A stretch of 64,000 bases of DNA from Clostridia bacterium (lineage in GTDB: Bacteria > Bacillota > Clostridia > TANB77 > UBA1234), in the NCBI GenBank assembly GCA_017539905.1, contig JAFYBZ010000007.1:248001-312000 (forward strand), read 5' to 3'. How positions within the stretch are numbered: position 1 is the first letter of the stretch; the number at the start of each line of letters is the position of its first letter. Below are positions 54,733-63,740 of the stretch, piece after piece. Made by a program: the position numbers and the translations under genes. The notes below the pieces were generated by a model. It worked only from the letters and a program-made list of their open reading frames with translations. It searched no databases and was not told the origin of the DNA.

Positions 54733-55266
54733 TTATTTTACTACAGCATGTGTAACAACTTTTGTTTCTGATGCAAGGATAAAAGCTTTTTTATCTAGAG
54801 TATATATTAGTCTTCTAAACTCTCTTAATCTCTTGCTTTGGATAACTGCGAATATAATAAATTTTTCACCAGAATATTGTGACGGATTGGCATCGATAAC
54901 AGTTATTTCGAATCCTTTATCTTGGATTTGTTTAATCATATCTGGATCTTTAGATGAAGTTACAATTTGAACATTTATCGTTCCAGAGATTCTCTTTGAA
55001 AGCTCTCCTCCTACTATATTTCCAATTGCGTATCCAAGAGCATAAGCAAGGCCTATATTCCATACTTGAATTCTTGATTCAGTTGGGAAATTAAGGGCTT
55101 CTCTTACAACTAAGAACCAAACAAGTGCCTCTACTATAGCTATTAAAGCAGCAATCTTGGTTCTTCCTTTTACTAATATAACAGTTCTAAATGTAGAAAG
55201 AGATACATCTACAATTCTACACGCAAAAACCTTTAAACATAACAATATAAGCTCGGTTTCAAGCAT
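54733..55266 (-). CDS. UPF0316 family membrane protein (DUF2179/DUF5698-like)
   Basis: This 177-residue protein has about three N-terminal membrane helices (CLKVFACRIVDVSLSTFRTVILVKG; IAALIAIVEALVWFLVVREAL; GLAYALGYAIGNIVGG) and a C-terminal DUF2179-like alpha/beta domain (QIQDKGFEITVIDANP). Members are widespread in Firmicutes and uncharacterised. I use ATG 55266 (MLETEL), with AAAGG 9 bases upstream. Confidence 0.85.
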   Translation of the reverse strand: MLETELILLCLKVFACRIVDVSLSTFRTVILVKGRTKIAALIAIVEALVWFLVVREALNFPTESRIQVWNIGLAYALGYAIGNIVGGELSKRISGTINVQIVTSSKDPDMIKQIQDKGFEITVIDANPSQYSGEKFIIFAVIQSKRLREFRRLIYTLDKKAFILASETKVVTHAVVK

Positions 55267-55421
55267 ATAATTCATCCTTTCATTTTATGTTATCTTTAAT
55301 TTGCTTCATTAATTATACTATACAATAAAATGTATCTTTTTAATAGTTTTATTGCTAAATAATTTTTTAATATATATAATTATGTAGAAAAGTGAAATAA
55401 ATGTAAAAAGGAGAGATAAAA

Positions 55422-56846
55422 ATGGCTGAAACAAAATTAAATGCACAAAAACTTGCAGACAAATTACTTGTTAACAAGAAAAACGGTTGGGAAGGATTAA
55501 CTGACCAAGAAAAGAAAAAAATAATGAAGTTTTCTGATGGATATATTGATTATATTAACAACGGAAAAATTGAAAGAGAGATAATTAAAGAATCTGAAGA
55601 AATTGCCAAAGCTAATGGATTTAAGCCACTTTCAAGCTATAAAAAATTAAAAGCTGGAGATAAAGTATACTACATCAATAGAGGTAAAAATATTATCTTA
55701 GCTGTTATTGGTAAAGATAAATTAGAAGAAGGAATAAATGTTGTTGGAGCTCATACAGATTCTCCAAGACTAGATTTAAAACCAAATCCATTATACGAAG
55801 ATACAGATTTTGCATATTTAAAAACACAATACTATGGTGGAATTAAGAAATATCAATGGGTTACAATACCTCTTGCTATTCATGGTGTTGTAGCACTTAA
55901 AAATGGAAAAACAGTTGATGTTAAGATTGGTGAAGAAGGCGATGATGTAACATTCGTTATTACCGACTTGCTTCCACATATGGGAAGACATCAAATGGAA
56001 AAGAAAGCATCTGAAGTGATCGAAGGCGAAAACTTAACACTATTAATTGGTAGTATGCCTTTGACAGATGAGAAAGTTAAAGAAAAAGTTAAACTAAACA
56101 CAATGGCAATCCTAAACGAAAAATATGGAATTACTGAAGAAGATTTCTTAAGTGCAGAGTTAGAAATTGTTCCTGCATTTAATGCTAAATCTTTAGGATT
56201 TGATAAATCAATGGTCGCAGGATATGGCCAAGATGATAAAGTTTGTTCATATTGTTCATTAATGGCAATCTGCGAAACAACAGCTCCTAAAAAGACTGCA
56301 GTTTGCTTATTAGTAGATAAAGAAGAAATTGGAAGTGTTGGTAACACGGGAATGGAAAGTTTAGTTTTCGAAACATTTTTAGGTGAATTAATTCATCTAT
56401 GTGGTGAAGATAATACTCCAAACATTCTTCATAGATTATATCAACATTCAGCGATGCTTAGTGCAGATGTTGATGGAGCATTTGATCCACTTTATGCTAG
56501 TGTTGCAGATAAAAAGAATGCATCATTCTTTGGATATGGTGTTGGTATGAATAAATATACAGGCGGACGTGGTAAAGGCGGAGCAAATGACGCTAATGCA
56601 GAATTCATTGCAAAGATTAGAAAACTATTTGATGATAATAAAGTTAGATTCCAAATTGCAGAACTTGGTAAAGTTGATGAAGGTGGCGGCGGAACAATCG
56701 CATACATCTTGGCAAATAAAGGAATGGATGTAATAGATTGTGGAACACCAGTATTATCAATGCATTCACCTTATGAAACAACAAGTAAGTTTGATGTATA
56801 TCATTCATATTTAGCATATAAGGCATTTATGAACAAATATATTTAA
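55422..56846 (+). CDS. M18 family aminopeptidase
   Basis: This 474-residue cytoplasmic zinc aminopeptidase is of the M18 (aspartyl aminopeptidase) type. It has GAHTDSPRLDLKPNPLYED (first metal His and Asp, near 110-128), YGQDDKVCSYCSLMA, the catalytic DKEEIGSVGNTGMES (about 304-318), DVDGAFDPLYA and the C-terminal VLSMHSPYETTSKFD. GGAGAG lies upstream. It would trim acidic N-terminal residues from peptides. Confidence 0.95.
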   Translation: MAETKLNAQKLADKLLVNKKNGWEGLTDQEKKKIMKFSDGYIDYINNGKIEREIIKESEEIAKANGFKPLSSYKKLKAGDKVYYINRGKNIILAVIGKDKLEEGINVVGAHTDSPRLDLKPNPLYEDTDFAYLKTQYYGGIKKYQWVTIPLAIHGVVALKNGKTVDVKIGEEGDDVTFVITDLLPHMGRHQMEKKASEVIEGENLTLLIGSMPLTDEKVKEKVKLNTMAILNEKYGITEEDFLSAELEIVPAFNAKSLGFDKSMVAGYGQDDKVCSYCSLMAICETTAPKKTAVCLLVDKEEIGSVGNTGMESLVFETFLGELIHLCGEDNTPNILHRLYQHSAMLSADVDGAFDPLYASVADKKNASFFGYGVGMNKYTGGRGKGGANDANAEFIAKIRKLFDDNKVRFQIAELGKVDEGGGGTIAYILANKGMDVIDCGTPVLSMHSPYETTSKFDVYHSYLAYKAFMNKYI

Positions 56847-56860
56847 TAAGGTTTACAAAA

Positions 56861-56890
56861 GAGAATGTCTAACCTTGACATTCTCTTTAT
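56861..56890 (+). terminator. Terminator after the M18 gene
   Basis: A 9-bp stem (GAGAATGTC/GACATTCTC) with loop TAACCTT is followed by TTTATTATT. Confidence 0.82.
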
Positions 56891-56911
56891 TATTAATCAA
56901 GGAGATAATGT

Positions 56912-57898
56912 ATGAAAAAAAATAGTATTATAATTATTATTGCAATTTTGGTAATAGCTGTTATTGTAATTGCCCTATTATCAAGTGAAGTATTAAACAA
57001 GAATTCATCAAACGAACCAATTAGAAACGAAGGCTATGTTGATGAAACAGCTAAAGCAACTGGCGGAAAATTAGATGTAAATATTAATGATTTATTTAAA
57101 AGCGATGTTCCAACTCCATCAGGAGATTTAAAGGTGTACTTTTTTGATGTCGGACAAGGAGATTCTATATTTGTACAAAACAATGATGCCACAATGCTTA
57201 TAGACGCTGGCAATAACCCAGATGGAAAATACATTAGCAAGTTTTTAAGAAAAGAACTTGGAATCAAAAAGATAGACTATCTAATCGGAACTCATCCACA
57301 TGAAGACCATATTGGCGGAATAGATATTATTTTACAAGATTTTGAAATAGGCACATTCTTTATGCCAAACAGAAAAGTGGACAATAAGAGCTATACAGAT
57401 GTTGAAAAATATGCAACAGAAAAGAATGTTGAAAGTATTTCTCCAAGTGTAGGAACTAAATTTAAAGTAGGTACTGCTCTTTGCGAAATAATGACACAAA
57501 ATGATAAGGCAGAAGAAATAAATGATACTTCAATTGTTGTTCAACTAACATTCGGTAGCAAGAAGTTCTTATTTACAGCAGATTTGTTAGGAACAGGTGA
57601 AGCTTTAAGAAAATGGAATGACATAGATGTACTTAAAGTATCACATCATGGATCAACTTATTCATCTCAAGAATCTTTCTTAGAACAAGTTAAACCAGAA
57701 ATTGCTGTTATTACTTGCGAAAAAGATAATGACTATTATTATCCACATGAAGCAGTTTTAGAAAGATTAAAAGATGTAAAATGCAACGACGTTTACATAA
57801 CATCAACAGATGGAACAATATTGATAGAAAGCGACGGAAATAGCTTGAGAGTAACAAAAGATGCTTTGCCAAATGTTGATTTTGATGGAAATAAGTAA
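56912..57898 (+). CDS. Membrane-anchored MBL-fold hydrolase, ComEC C-domain-like
   Basis: This 328-residue protein has an N-terminal anchor (SIIIIIAILVIAVIVIALLSSEVL) and an extracellular metallo-beta-lactamase domain. The domain shows VYFFDVGQGDSIFVQ, MLIDAGNNPDGKYI, GTHPHEDHIGGID (the metal HxHxDH, about 127-139), a second-half LFTADLLG and LKVSHHGSTYSSQESFL. This is the nuclease-like domain found at the C-terminus of ComEC, here as a separate protein. It may cut extracellular DNA or another phosphodiester. AAGGAG precedes the ATG. Confidence 0.9.
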   Translation: MKKNSIIIIIAILVIAVIVIALLSSEVLNKNSSNEPIRNEGYVDETAKATGGKLDVNINDLFKSDVPTPSGDLKVYFFDVGQGDSIFVQNNDATMLIDAGNNPDGKYISKFLRKELGIKKIDYLIGTHPHEDHIGGIDIILQDFEIGTFFMPNRKVDNKSYTDVEKYATEKNVESISPSVGTKFKVGTALCEIMTQNDKAEEINDTSIVVQLTFGSKKFLFTADLLGTGEALRKWNDIDVLKVSHHGSTYSSQESFLEQVKPEIAVITCEKDNDYYYPHEAVLERLKDVKCNDVYITSTDGTILIESDGNSLRVTKDALPNVDFDGNK

Positions 57899-57993
57899 CC
57901 ATAATTTGACAAATCCTAGGTAGTATTATAAAATCTTGATGCTTTTACAAAAAGAGAAAAAACTAATTAAAGATACTACGAAAGGGGATTATT

Positions 57994-58947
57994 ATGAAAA
58001 AGGCAGGAGACTCCTGCAGTTTGGCAAAACAGATAACAGCGATTGCTTTTGTAATGTTATCTATAACTTTATCAGGAGTTATTTATATTTCAAATTGTAG
58101 TTCTAAAGTTTACAAAGAAGCTGAATCAAAATTAGGTATTATTGCTTATGAAGAGCCAGCATATGATATGCCAGTCAAAATGATTGACGAATCAGGTAAT
58201 ATTATAGCAAGTAGTACAGGTTTTGCTGAAGGCCAAATAGATGATTATATTCAAAAAGATGAGAAATTAGACGAAAAATCAAAACAAGCAATAGACAATG
58301 TTTTCAATGGCACATATATTAAAAGCTTTTTAACAACTACAAGTCTAAATGAAGAAAAGAAAGACCTTATTAATAGCTTTTTCGAGAATAATTTAGACAA
58401 AAATGAAGAAGATACCACAGTATTACACGTTGAAGAAGTTGAAGAAGAGCAAAACATTATTATTCCAGAAGATAGTGAGTCTGGAGAAGAATTAATTAGT
58501 GTTGATCAAGTTAATACTAATGATGATTCTGAGGCAGAAACACCTGCTTTAGCACCTGGACAAGAAAGTGTTTGGCTATATGAAGAAAGTCAAGTTCCAG
58601 ACAATTACATTACTTATTATGACATGACGGCGACTGCATATTGCTTATGCAAAAAGTGTACTGGAAAAACACCAGGTAGTAGTGGATATGGCAGAACTGC
58701 ATCGGGTCTAGTAATTAAACCTGGAACAAGCATGAAGGTTTGTGCGGTTAATAGAAATCAAATTCCTTTAGGAACACATATTTATGTTCAAGGATTAAAA
58801 GGGGCAAAAGACTATGGTTATGCTATTGCAGCAGATACAGGTGGTGCAATAACAACAAATAGAATTGACTTGTACTTTGACAATCATAGTACATGTTTAC
58901 AATGGGGTAGAAGAAGCGTTAGAGTTTACATTTTACCAGAAGAATAA
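57994..58947 (+). CDS. 3D-domain cell-wall protein
   Basis: This 317-residue protein has a membrane anchor (ITAIAFVMLSITLSGVIYIS), an acidic stalk rich in Glu, Asp and Ser, and a C-terminal 3D domain (about residues 205-315). The three conserved Asp are in ATAYCLCKKCTGKTPG, IAADTGGAITTNRIDLYF. These double-psi barrels resemble lytic transglycosylases and Sps/YabE-type wall proteins. No G5 or LysM domain is visible. AAAGGGG precedes the ATG. It lies two genes upstream of rsmA, where yabE-type genes often lie. Confidence 0.88.
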   Translation: MKKAGDSCSLAKQITAIAFVMLSITLSGVIYISNCSSKVYKEAESKLGIIAYEEPAYDMPVKMIDESGNIIASSTGFAEGQIDDYIQKDEKLDEKSKQAIDNVFNGTYIKSFLTTTSLNEEKKDLINSFFENNLDKNEEDTTVLHVEEVEEEQNIIIPEDSESGEELISVDQVNTNDDSEAETPALAPGQESVWLYEESQVPDNYITYYDMTATAYCLCKKCTGKTPGSSGYGRTASGLVIKPGTSMKVCAVNRNQIPLGTHIYVQGLKGAKDYGYAIAADTGGAITTNRIDLYFDNHSTCLQWGRRSVRVYILPEE

Positions 58948-58956
58948 ATAATTAAA

Positions 58957-58993
58957 AAAGTAGCTAAAATTATGATAGCTACTTTTATTTTTT
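58957..58993 (+). terminator. Terminator after the 3D-domain gene
   Basis: An 8-bp stem (AGTAGCTA/TAGCTACT) is followed by TTTATTTTTT. Confidence 0.8.
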
Positions 58994-59041
58994 ATGTATA
59001 AATGGTATGATATTATGGTAATATTATAATTAGGAGATATT

Positions 59042-59866
59042 ATGAATTTATACGATGAAACGAGGATGCTACTAAATCAATATGGACTTAAAGCAAAGAA
59101 AAAATTTGGTCAAAATTTTTTAATAAATCAGGACATAATTGATAGCATAATAGAAAAATCTGAAATAACACAAAACGATGTAGTTCTTGAAATAGGCCCT
59201 GGTCTTGGAACATTAACTAAAGAATTACTAAAGCATTCTAAAAGAGTAATTGCTGTTGAATTAGACGAAGACATGTGCAATATACTTAAAAATCGATTTG
59301 ATAATGGTAATTTAGAAGTAATATGTGACGATATTCTTAAAATAGATTTAAATGAGTTCACAAATAAGTATGGGAGCATCAAGGTTGTCGCAAATTTGCC
59401 TTATTATATTACAACTCCAATTATTATGAAGTTATTAGAAAGTGAGTATAAGATAGATTCCATAACAGTTATGGTACAAAAAGAAGTTGGAGATAGAATT
59501 TGTAGTACATCAAAAGATAGAGAAAATAGTTCGATTACGATTGGAATTAATTATTATGCAAAACCAAAGATTATTATAGATGTTCCTAAAGAAAATTTCT
59601 TTCCTTCGCCAGAAGTTGATTCATGTGTTATAAAACTGGATGTATTAGAAAAGCCTCCAGTAAATGTAAAAGACAAAGATAAGTTTTTTAATATTGTAAA
59701 AATGGCATTTTCTCAAAGAAGAAAGACAATATTGAATTCGTTATCTAGTAGTAATTATAGTAAGGAGCAAGTGGCTAATGTGTTAGAGAAATTAAATCTC
59801 GATTCTAAGCTACGTGCAGAAGATTTAAGCATCGAGGATTATGCTAATATTTCAAATGAGATTTAA
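59042..59866 (+). CDS. rsmA: 16S rRNA dimethyladenosine transferase RsmA
   Basis: RsmA (KsgA) dimethylates two adjacent adenines near the 3' end of 16S rRNA late in 30S assembly. The 274-residue protein has KKKFGQNFLINQDI, motif I LEIGPGLGTLTKEL (near 50-63), the catalytic NLPYYITTPII (about 118-128) and SPEVDSCVIKL. TAGGAG lies before the ATG. It is separate from the erm-type resistance enzymes by its motifs and length. Confidence 0.96.
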   Translation: MNLYDETRMLLNQYGLKAKKKFGQNFLINQDIIDSIIEKSEITQNDVVLEIGPGLGTLTKELLKHSKRVIAVELDEDMCNILKNRFDNGNLEVICDDILKIDLNEFTNKYGSIKVVANLPYYITTPIIMKLLESEYKIDSITVMVQKEVGDRICSTSKDRENSSITIGINYYAKPKIIIDVPKENFFPSPEVDSCVIKLDVLEKPPVNVKDKDKFFNIVKMAFSQRRKTILNSLSSSNYSKEQVANVLEKLNLDSKLRAEDLSIEDYANISNEI

Positions 59867-59889
59867 AAAATACAAAGGAGTAAATTTCA

Positions 59890-60828
59890 ATGATTAATAT
59901 TAGAGAAATAGTTGTTATTGATGATGTAGGCGACGTATATGATCTTGTTAATAAAGTTCTAAAAAAAGAACTTGATGAATACGATGTAACATTATCTAAT
60001 TCTACAAAAGAATCAATTAACAATGCATTAACTGAAATTCCTAGTTTAATAATTATTAATGGCGACAACATGAAAAAGGATCTTATCAAAACCTGTGAAT
60101 TTATACGTAAAAATCCTGAAAATAGAATTACTCCTATAATAGTAGCATCATCAAATAAAGATAGAGAATATAGAGTAGAGGTTTTAAAAAGAGTAATTGA
60201 ATACTATATAGCAAAGCCTTTATATCCAAGATATTTTTATTACACAATTAAAAATCTTTCGAGATTGATTGATGCAAATAGATGCATAAGTAATCTTACT
60301 GGACTTCCTGGAAATGCTCAAATAGAAATAGAATTAAAAAGAAGAGTTGCTAGTAAGAAATTGTTTGCAGTATTATATGCAGACTTAGATAATTTTAAAG
60401 CATACAATGACAAATATGGTTTTATGAATGGCGATGAAGTAATAAAATTCACAGCAAATTGCATGAAAGAATCAATTCAAGAATTTGGCGAAAAAGGTGA
60501 CTTTTTAGGCCATATTGGCGGTGACGATTATGTTGCAGTTGTTGGATATGATAATGCAAGAAAAATCGGAAAAGAAATTATTAAAAAGTTTAATGCTAAT
60601 ATAGGTGAGTTTTATTCTGAAGAAGATAATGAAAATGGATTTATAAAAATCTTAAATAGAAAAGGAAAAATGGAAAAATATCCTCTTATGACACTTACTG
60701 TTGCTATGATTAGTAATAGATTTAAGAGATATTCATCTGTTTTAGAAATAGGAGAAGATGGAGCTCAAGTCAAGAAAAAAGCAAAGACAATTCCAGGCTC
60801 TACATTCCTAGAAAATAGAAGAAAATAA
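59890..60828 (+). CDS. Receiver-GGDEF protein with degenerate motifs
   Basis: This 312-residue protein has an N-terminal receiver-like domain (about 1-125; acidic pair in VIDDVGDVYD, switch Lys in IAKPLYP). A GGDEF-like domain follows (LTGLPGNAQIEIEL; YADLDNFKAYNDKYG; GHIGGDDYVAVVG). At the expected phospho-acceptor the sequence is LIIINGD, with Asn in place of Asp. The catalytic motif reads GGDDY rather than GGDEF, and no RxxD inhibitory site precedes it. So phosphorylation and cyclic-di-GMP synthesis are both uncertain. It may be a regulatory or nucleotide-binding relative. AAAGGAG precedes the ATG. pcrA follows 12 bases later. Confidence 0.8.
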   Translation: MINIREIVVIDDVGDVYDLVNKVLKKELDEYDVTLSNSTKESINNALTEIPSLIIINGDNMKKDLIKTCEFIRKNPENRITPIIVASSNKDREYRVEVLKRVIEYYIAKPLYPRYFYYTIKNLSRLIDANRCISNLTGLPGNAQIEIELKRRVASKKLFAVLYADLDNFKAYNDKYGFMNGDEVIKFTANCMKESIQEFGEKGDFLGHIGGDDYVAVVGYDNARKIGKEIIKKFNANIGEFYSEEDNENGFIKILNRKGKMEKYPLMTLTVAMISNRFKRYSSVLEIGEDGAQVKKKAKTIPGSTFLENRRK

Positions 60829-60840
60829 TTGGAGTAAAAA

Positions 60841-63193
60841 ATGCAAGAAGATATTCTACAGAATTTAAATAAAGAGCAAAAAGAAGCAGTAACAACAACC
60901 GAAGGCCCACTGTTAATAATAGCCGGCGCAGGTTCTCGGAAAAACAAGAGTTCTTACACATAGAATTGCTTATTTAATTAAAGAAAAAGGTGTTGCTCCT
61001 TGGAATTTAATTGCTATTACTTTTACCAATAAAGCTGCCAATGAAATGAAAGAAAGAGTTCAAAAGCTTTTAGGCGAAGAAATGGCAAAAGATATGTGGG
61101 TTGGCACGTTTCACTCAATGTGTGTAAGAATTCTAAGAAGAGAAATTGACAAAATAGGCTATGATAGAAACTTTATAATTTTTGATACACAAGATACAAA
61201 ATCTGTTATTAAAGATTGTATTAAAGAAGCAAATTTAGATGACAAAGTTTTTTCAGATAAATATTTGCAAGCAGAGATTAGCAAAGCAAAAAACGATTTT
61301 ATAGATCCTGCAACGTTCTCTTTAAGATGGTCAAAGGACTATAGAATGGCTAAAGTTGCTGAGGTCTATAGCACTTACCAAGCAAAGTTAAAAAGAGATA
61401 ACGCATTAGATTTTGATGACATTATTAACAATACAATTACTATTTTTAAAGAATATCCTGATGTTTTAGAGTATTATCAAAACAAGTTTAAATATGTATT
61501 GGTAGATGAATATCAGGATACTAATAAGGCTCAAGACATATTGGTTGCCATGCTTGCAGACAAGTCTCAAAATATTTGTGTGGTTGGCGACGATCAACAA
61601 AGTATCTATAAATTCAGGGGTGCCAACATTGATAACATTTTAAGTTTTGAAAAAAGATTTAAAAATACAAAGGTTATAAAACTTGAGCAAAATTATCGTT
61701 CAACAAAATCAATATTAAAAATTGCAAACGAAGTAATTAAGAATAATACTGGAAATGTTGAAAAGAATTTGTGGACCGAAAATGACGAGGGTGCCAAACC
61801 CTTTGTCTTTCAAGGCGGAAACGAATACGATGAAGCAAATTTTGTTGTTGAGCAGATTAATCATTTGAAAAGAGAAGAGTATTTTAAAAATTCAGATTTT
61901 GCCATTTTATATCGTACCAATGCACAATCTCGTGTATTTGAAGAAATTTTAATGCGAGAAGGTATTCCGTATAGAGTAATTGGCGGATTAAAGTTCTATG
62001 AAAGAAAAGAAATAAAAGATATAATCGCTTACTTAAGAGTAGTATCAAATACTAAAGATAATGTTAGCTTAAAAAGAATTATCAATGAACCTAAAAGAGG
62101 TATTGGAAAAACTAGTCTTGATAATGTTGAGCAAGTTGCCAACAAACTTAATCTTTCAATGTTTGATGTTATCAAGGATATAGATAAATATGTTCAAACA
62201 AGAGCAAATGGTGCTCTAAAAGCTTTTGCAGATTTCATTTTAAAAATGCAAAAGGAAGCAACATCGATTGAAAATCTAACCGAAAAAATTTTAAAAGAGT
62301 CTGGATATATAGACACATTAGAACAAGAGAATACAGATGAGGCAAAGTCTAGAATCGAAAACTTGGGAGAGTTTTTAAATGTTGTTATAGCATTTGAAAC
62401 AGAAAATGCAGAAAACACATTACAAGATTTCCTAGAAAACTTAGCGTTGGTTACTGATTTAGATAATGTTGATGAAAATGTTGATAATGTATATTTAATG
62501 ACGATTCATACAGCAAAGGGCCTTGAATATCCAGTTATATTCTTGGTTGGAATGGAAGATGGATTATTCCCTGGATATAAATCTATTGGAGAAGAAGCAG
62601 AATTAGAAGAGGAAAGAAGACTTTGCTATGTTGGAATAACTAGAGCTAAAAACTATTTATATCTAACTTGCGCTAAATCAAGAACAGTATTTGGATCTAC
62701 TAGTTATGCAATGCCATCTAGATTTTTAACTGAAATACCATCTGATTTATATGATGGAGATATCAAGAAAAATCGCCTAGATGAATATGACTTTGATGAT
62801 GATGTGGATTTTACTTATGGAAAGAAAAAGTCTGGATATTTATCATCTGAATATAGCAATGCAAACTCAATGTTTGATAAAAGAGGATATTTTAATACTG
62901 GACATAGATCTTATGATGTTCCACTTTATGAAAGTGCAGCTAGTATAAATAACAACACTACAAAAACGAAATTTAGCTTTAAAAGTGCAGAAGAATTCCT
63001 TGGAAAAGCAACAAAAAATGAAGTGGATTTAAGTGCTTTTAGTATTGGAACAAAAGTAATACATAAAAAATTTGGCGCCGGTGTTATTACTAAGATTGAG
63101 CCTGAAGATGATGACTTGAAGGTTGAAATAGAGTTTGAAAAATCAGGAATGAAGAGACTTATGGCAAAATATGCTGGCTTACAAATAGTTTAA
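60841..63193 (+). pseudogene. pcrA: ATP-dependent DNA helicase PcrA/UvrD, frameshifted in Walker A
   Basis: PcrA is a superfamily 1 helicase for repair and plasmid or rolling-circle processes. The frame from ATG 60841 gives [20 protein letters not shown], then LLIIAGAGS, where CGG AAA AAC replaces the expected Gly-Lys-Thr. Skipping one base at 60936-60937 restores [17 protein letters not shown] and everything to 63193: FTNKAANEMKERV, FVLVDEYQDTN-like YVLVDEYQDTNKAQD, GDDQQSIYKFRGA, LEQNYRSTKSIL, TIHTAKGLEYPV and GITRAKNYLYL. The C-terminus ends with the PcrA motif GTKVIHKKFGAGVITKIE. The intact remainder and the housekeeping role suggest a sequencing indel or frameshifting, not decay. Together it would be about 784 residues. 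Confidence 0.9.
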
Positions 63194-63233
63194 TGATATA
63201 ATAAATATATATTAGGATTTAGGAGGCTAACCT

Positions 63234-63740
63234 ATGAGAAAGAATAACAAAGGTATTACAATGATCGAAGTCGTAATTGTAATCATTATTTTAATCTTGC
63301 TTGCCGTAATAGCAATCTGGAATACGTGGTCATCTTATAATAAAGCAGAAGGCACAAACTTACTTAATGAGTTTAAGAGCCTAGAAGAAGGTGCTGTTAT
63401 GCTAGAAAACATATACAACACAAATCCGGACTTTGAACTTAAAGAAGATGAGCATTATTGCACAACTGTGAGTGGAGATGTTAGCGGTGAGGTCTGGTAT
63501 GTTCTTTATGGCCGTGATGCAATTGGAAATGAATGGTATAGCAGAAAAACAGATGGACAAGAGATATTTAGAACAATTCTTTCAAATTGGGGAATTAATG
63601 ATTTACAAAGAAGCTATGAAATAAAACTAGATGATGGCATAAAGATAAGATATGCAAATGGAAATTATGTATTGCTAAATGATTTTAAAGTATATACATA
63701 TGATGATATAAGATCTTTACGTGAAAGTGGGGCGTTCTAA
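63234..63740 (+). CDS. Type IV pilin/pseudopilin-like protein
   Basis: This 168-residue protein starts MRKNNKGITMIEVVIVIIIL, a class III signal peptide. It has Gly before the cleavage point and Glu at mature position 5, followed by a helix of about 20 hydrophobic residues. The globular part has YCTTVSGDVSGEVWYVLYG and is not recognised. TAGGAGG lies upstream. Its last base overlaps the start of a second prepilin-like gene (TAATG), so the two are coupled. The two likely form part of a pilus or secretion operon continuing past the window. Confidence 0.85.
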   Translation: MRKNNKGITMIEVVIVIIILILLAVIAIWNTWSSYNKAEGTNLLNEFKSLEEGAVMLENIYNTNPDFELKEDEHYCTTVSGDVSGEVWYVLYGRDAIGNEWYSRKTDGQEIFRTILSNWGINDLQRSYEIKLDDGIKIRYANGNYVLLNDFKVYTYDDIRSLRESGAF

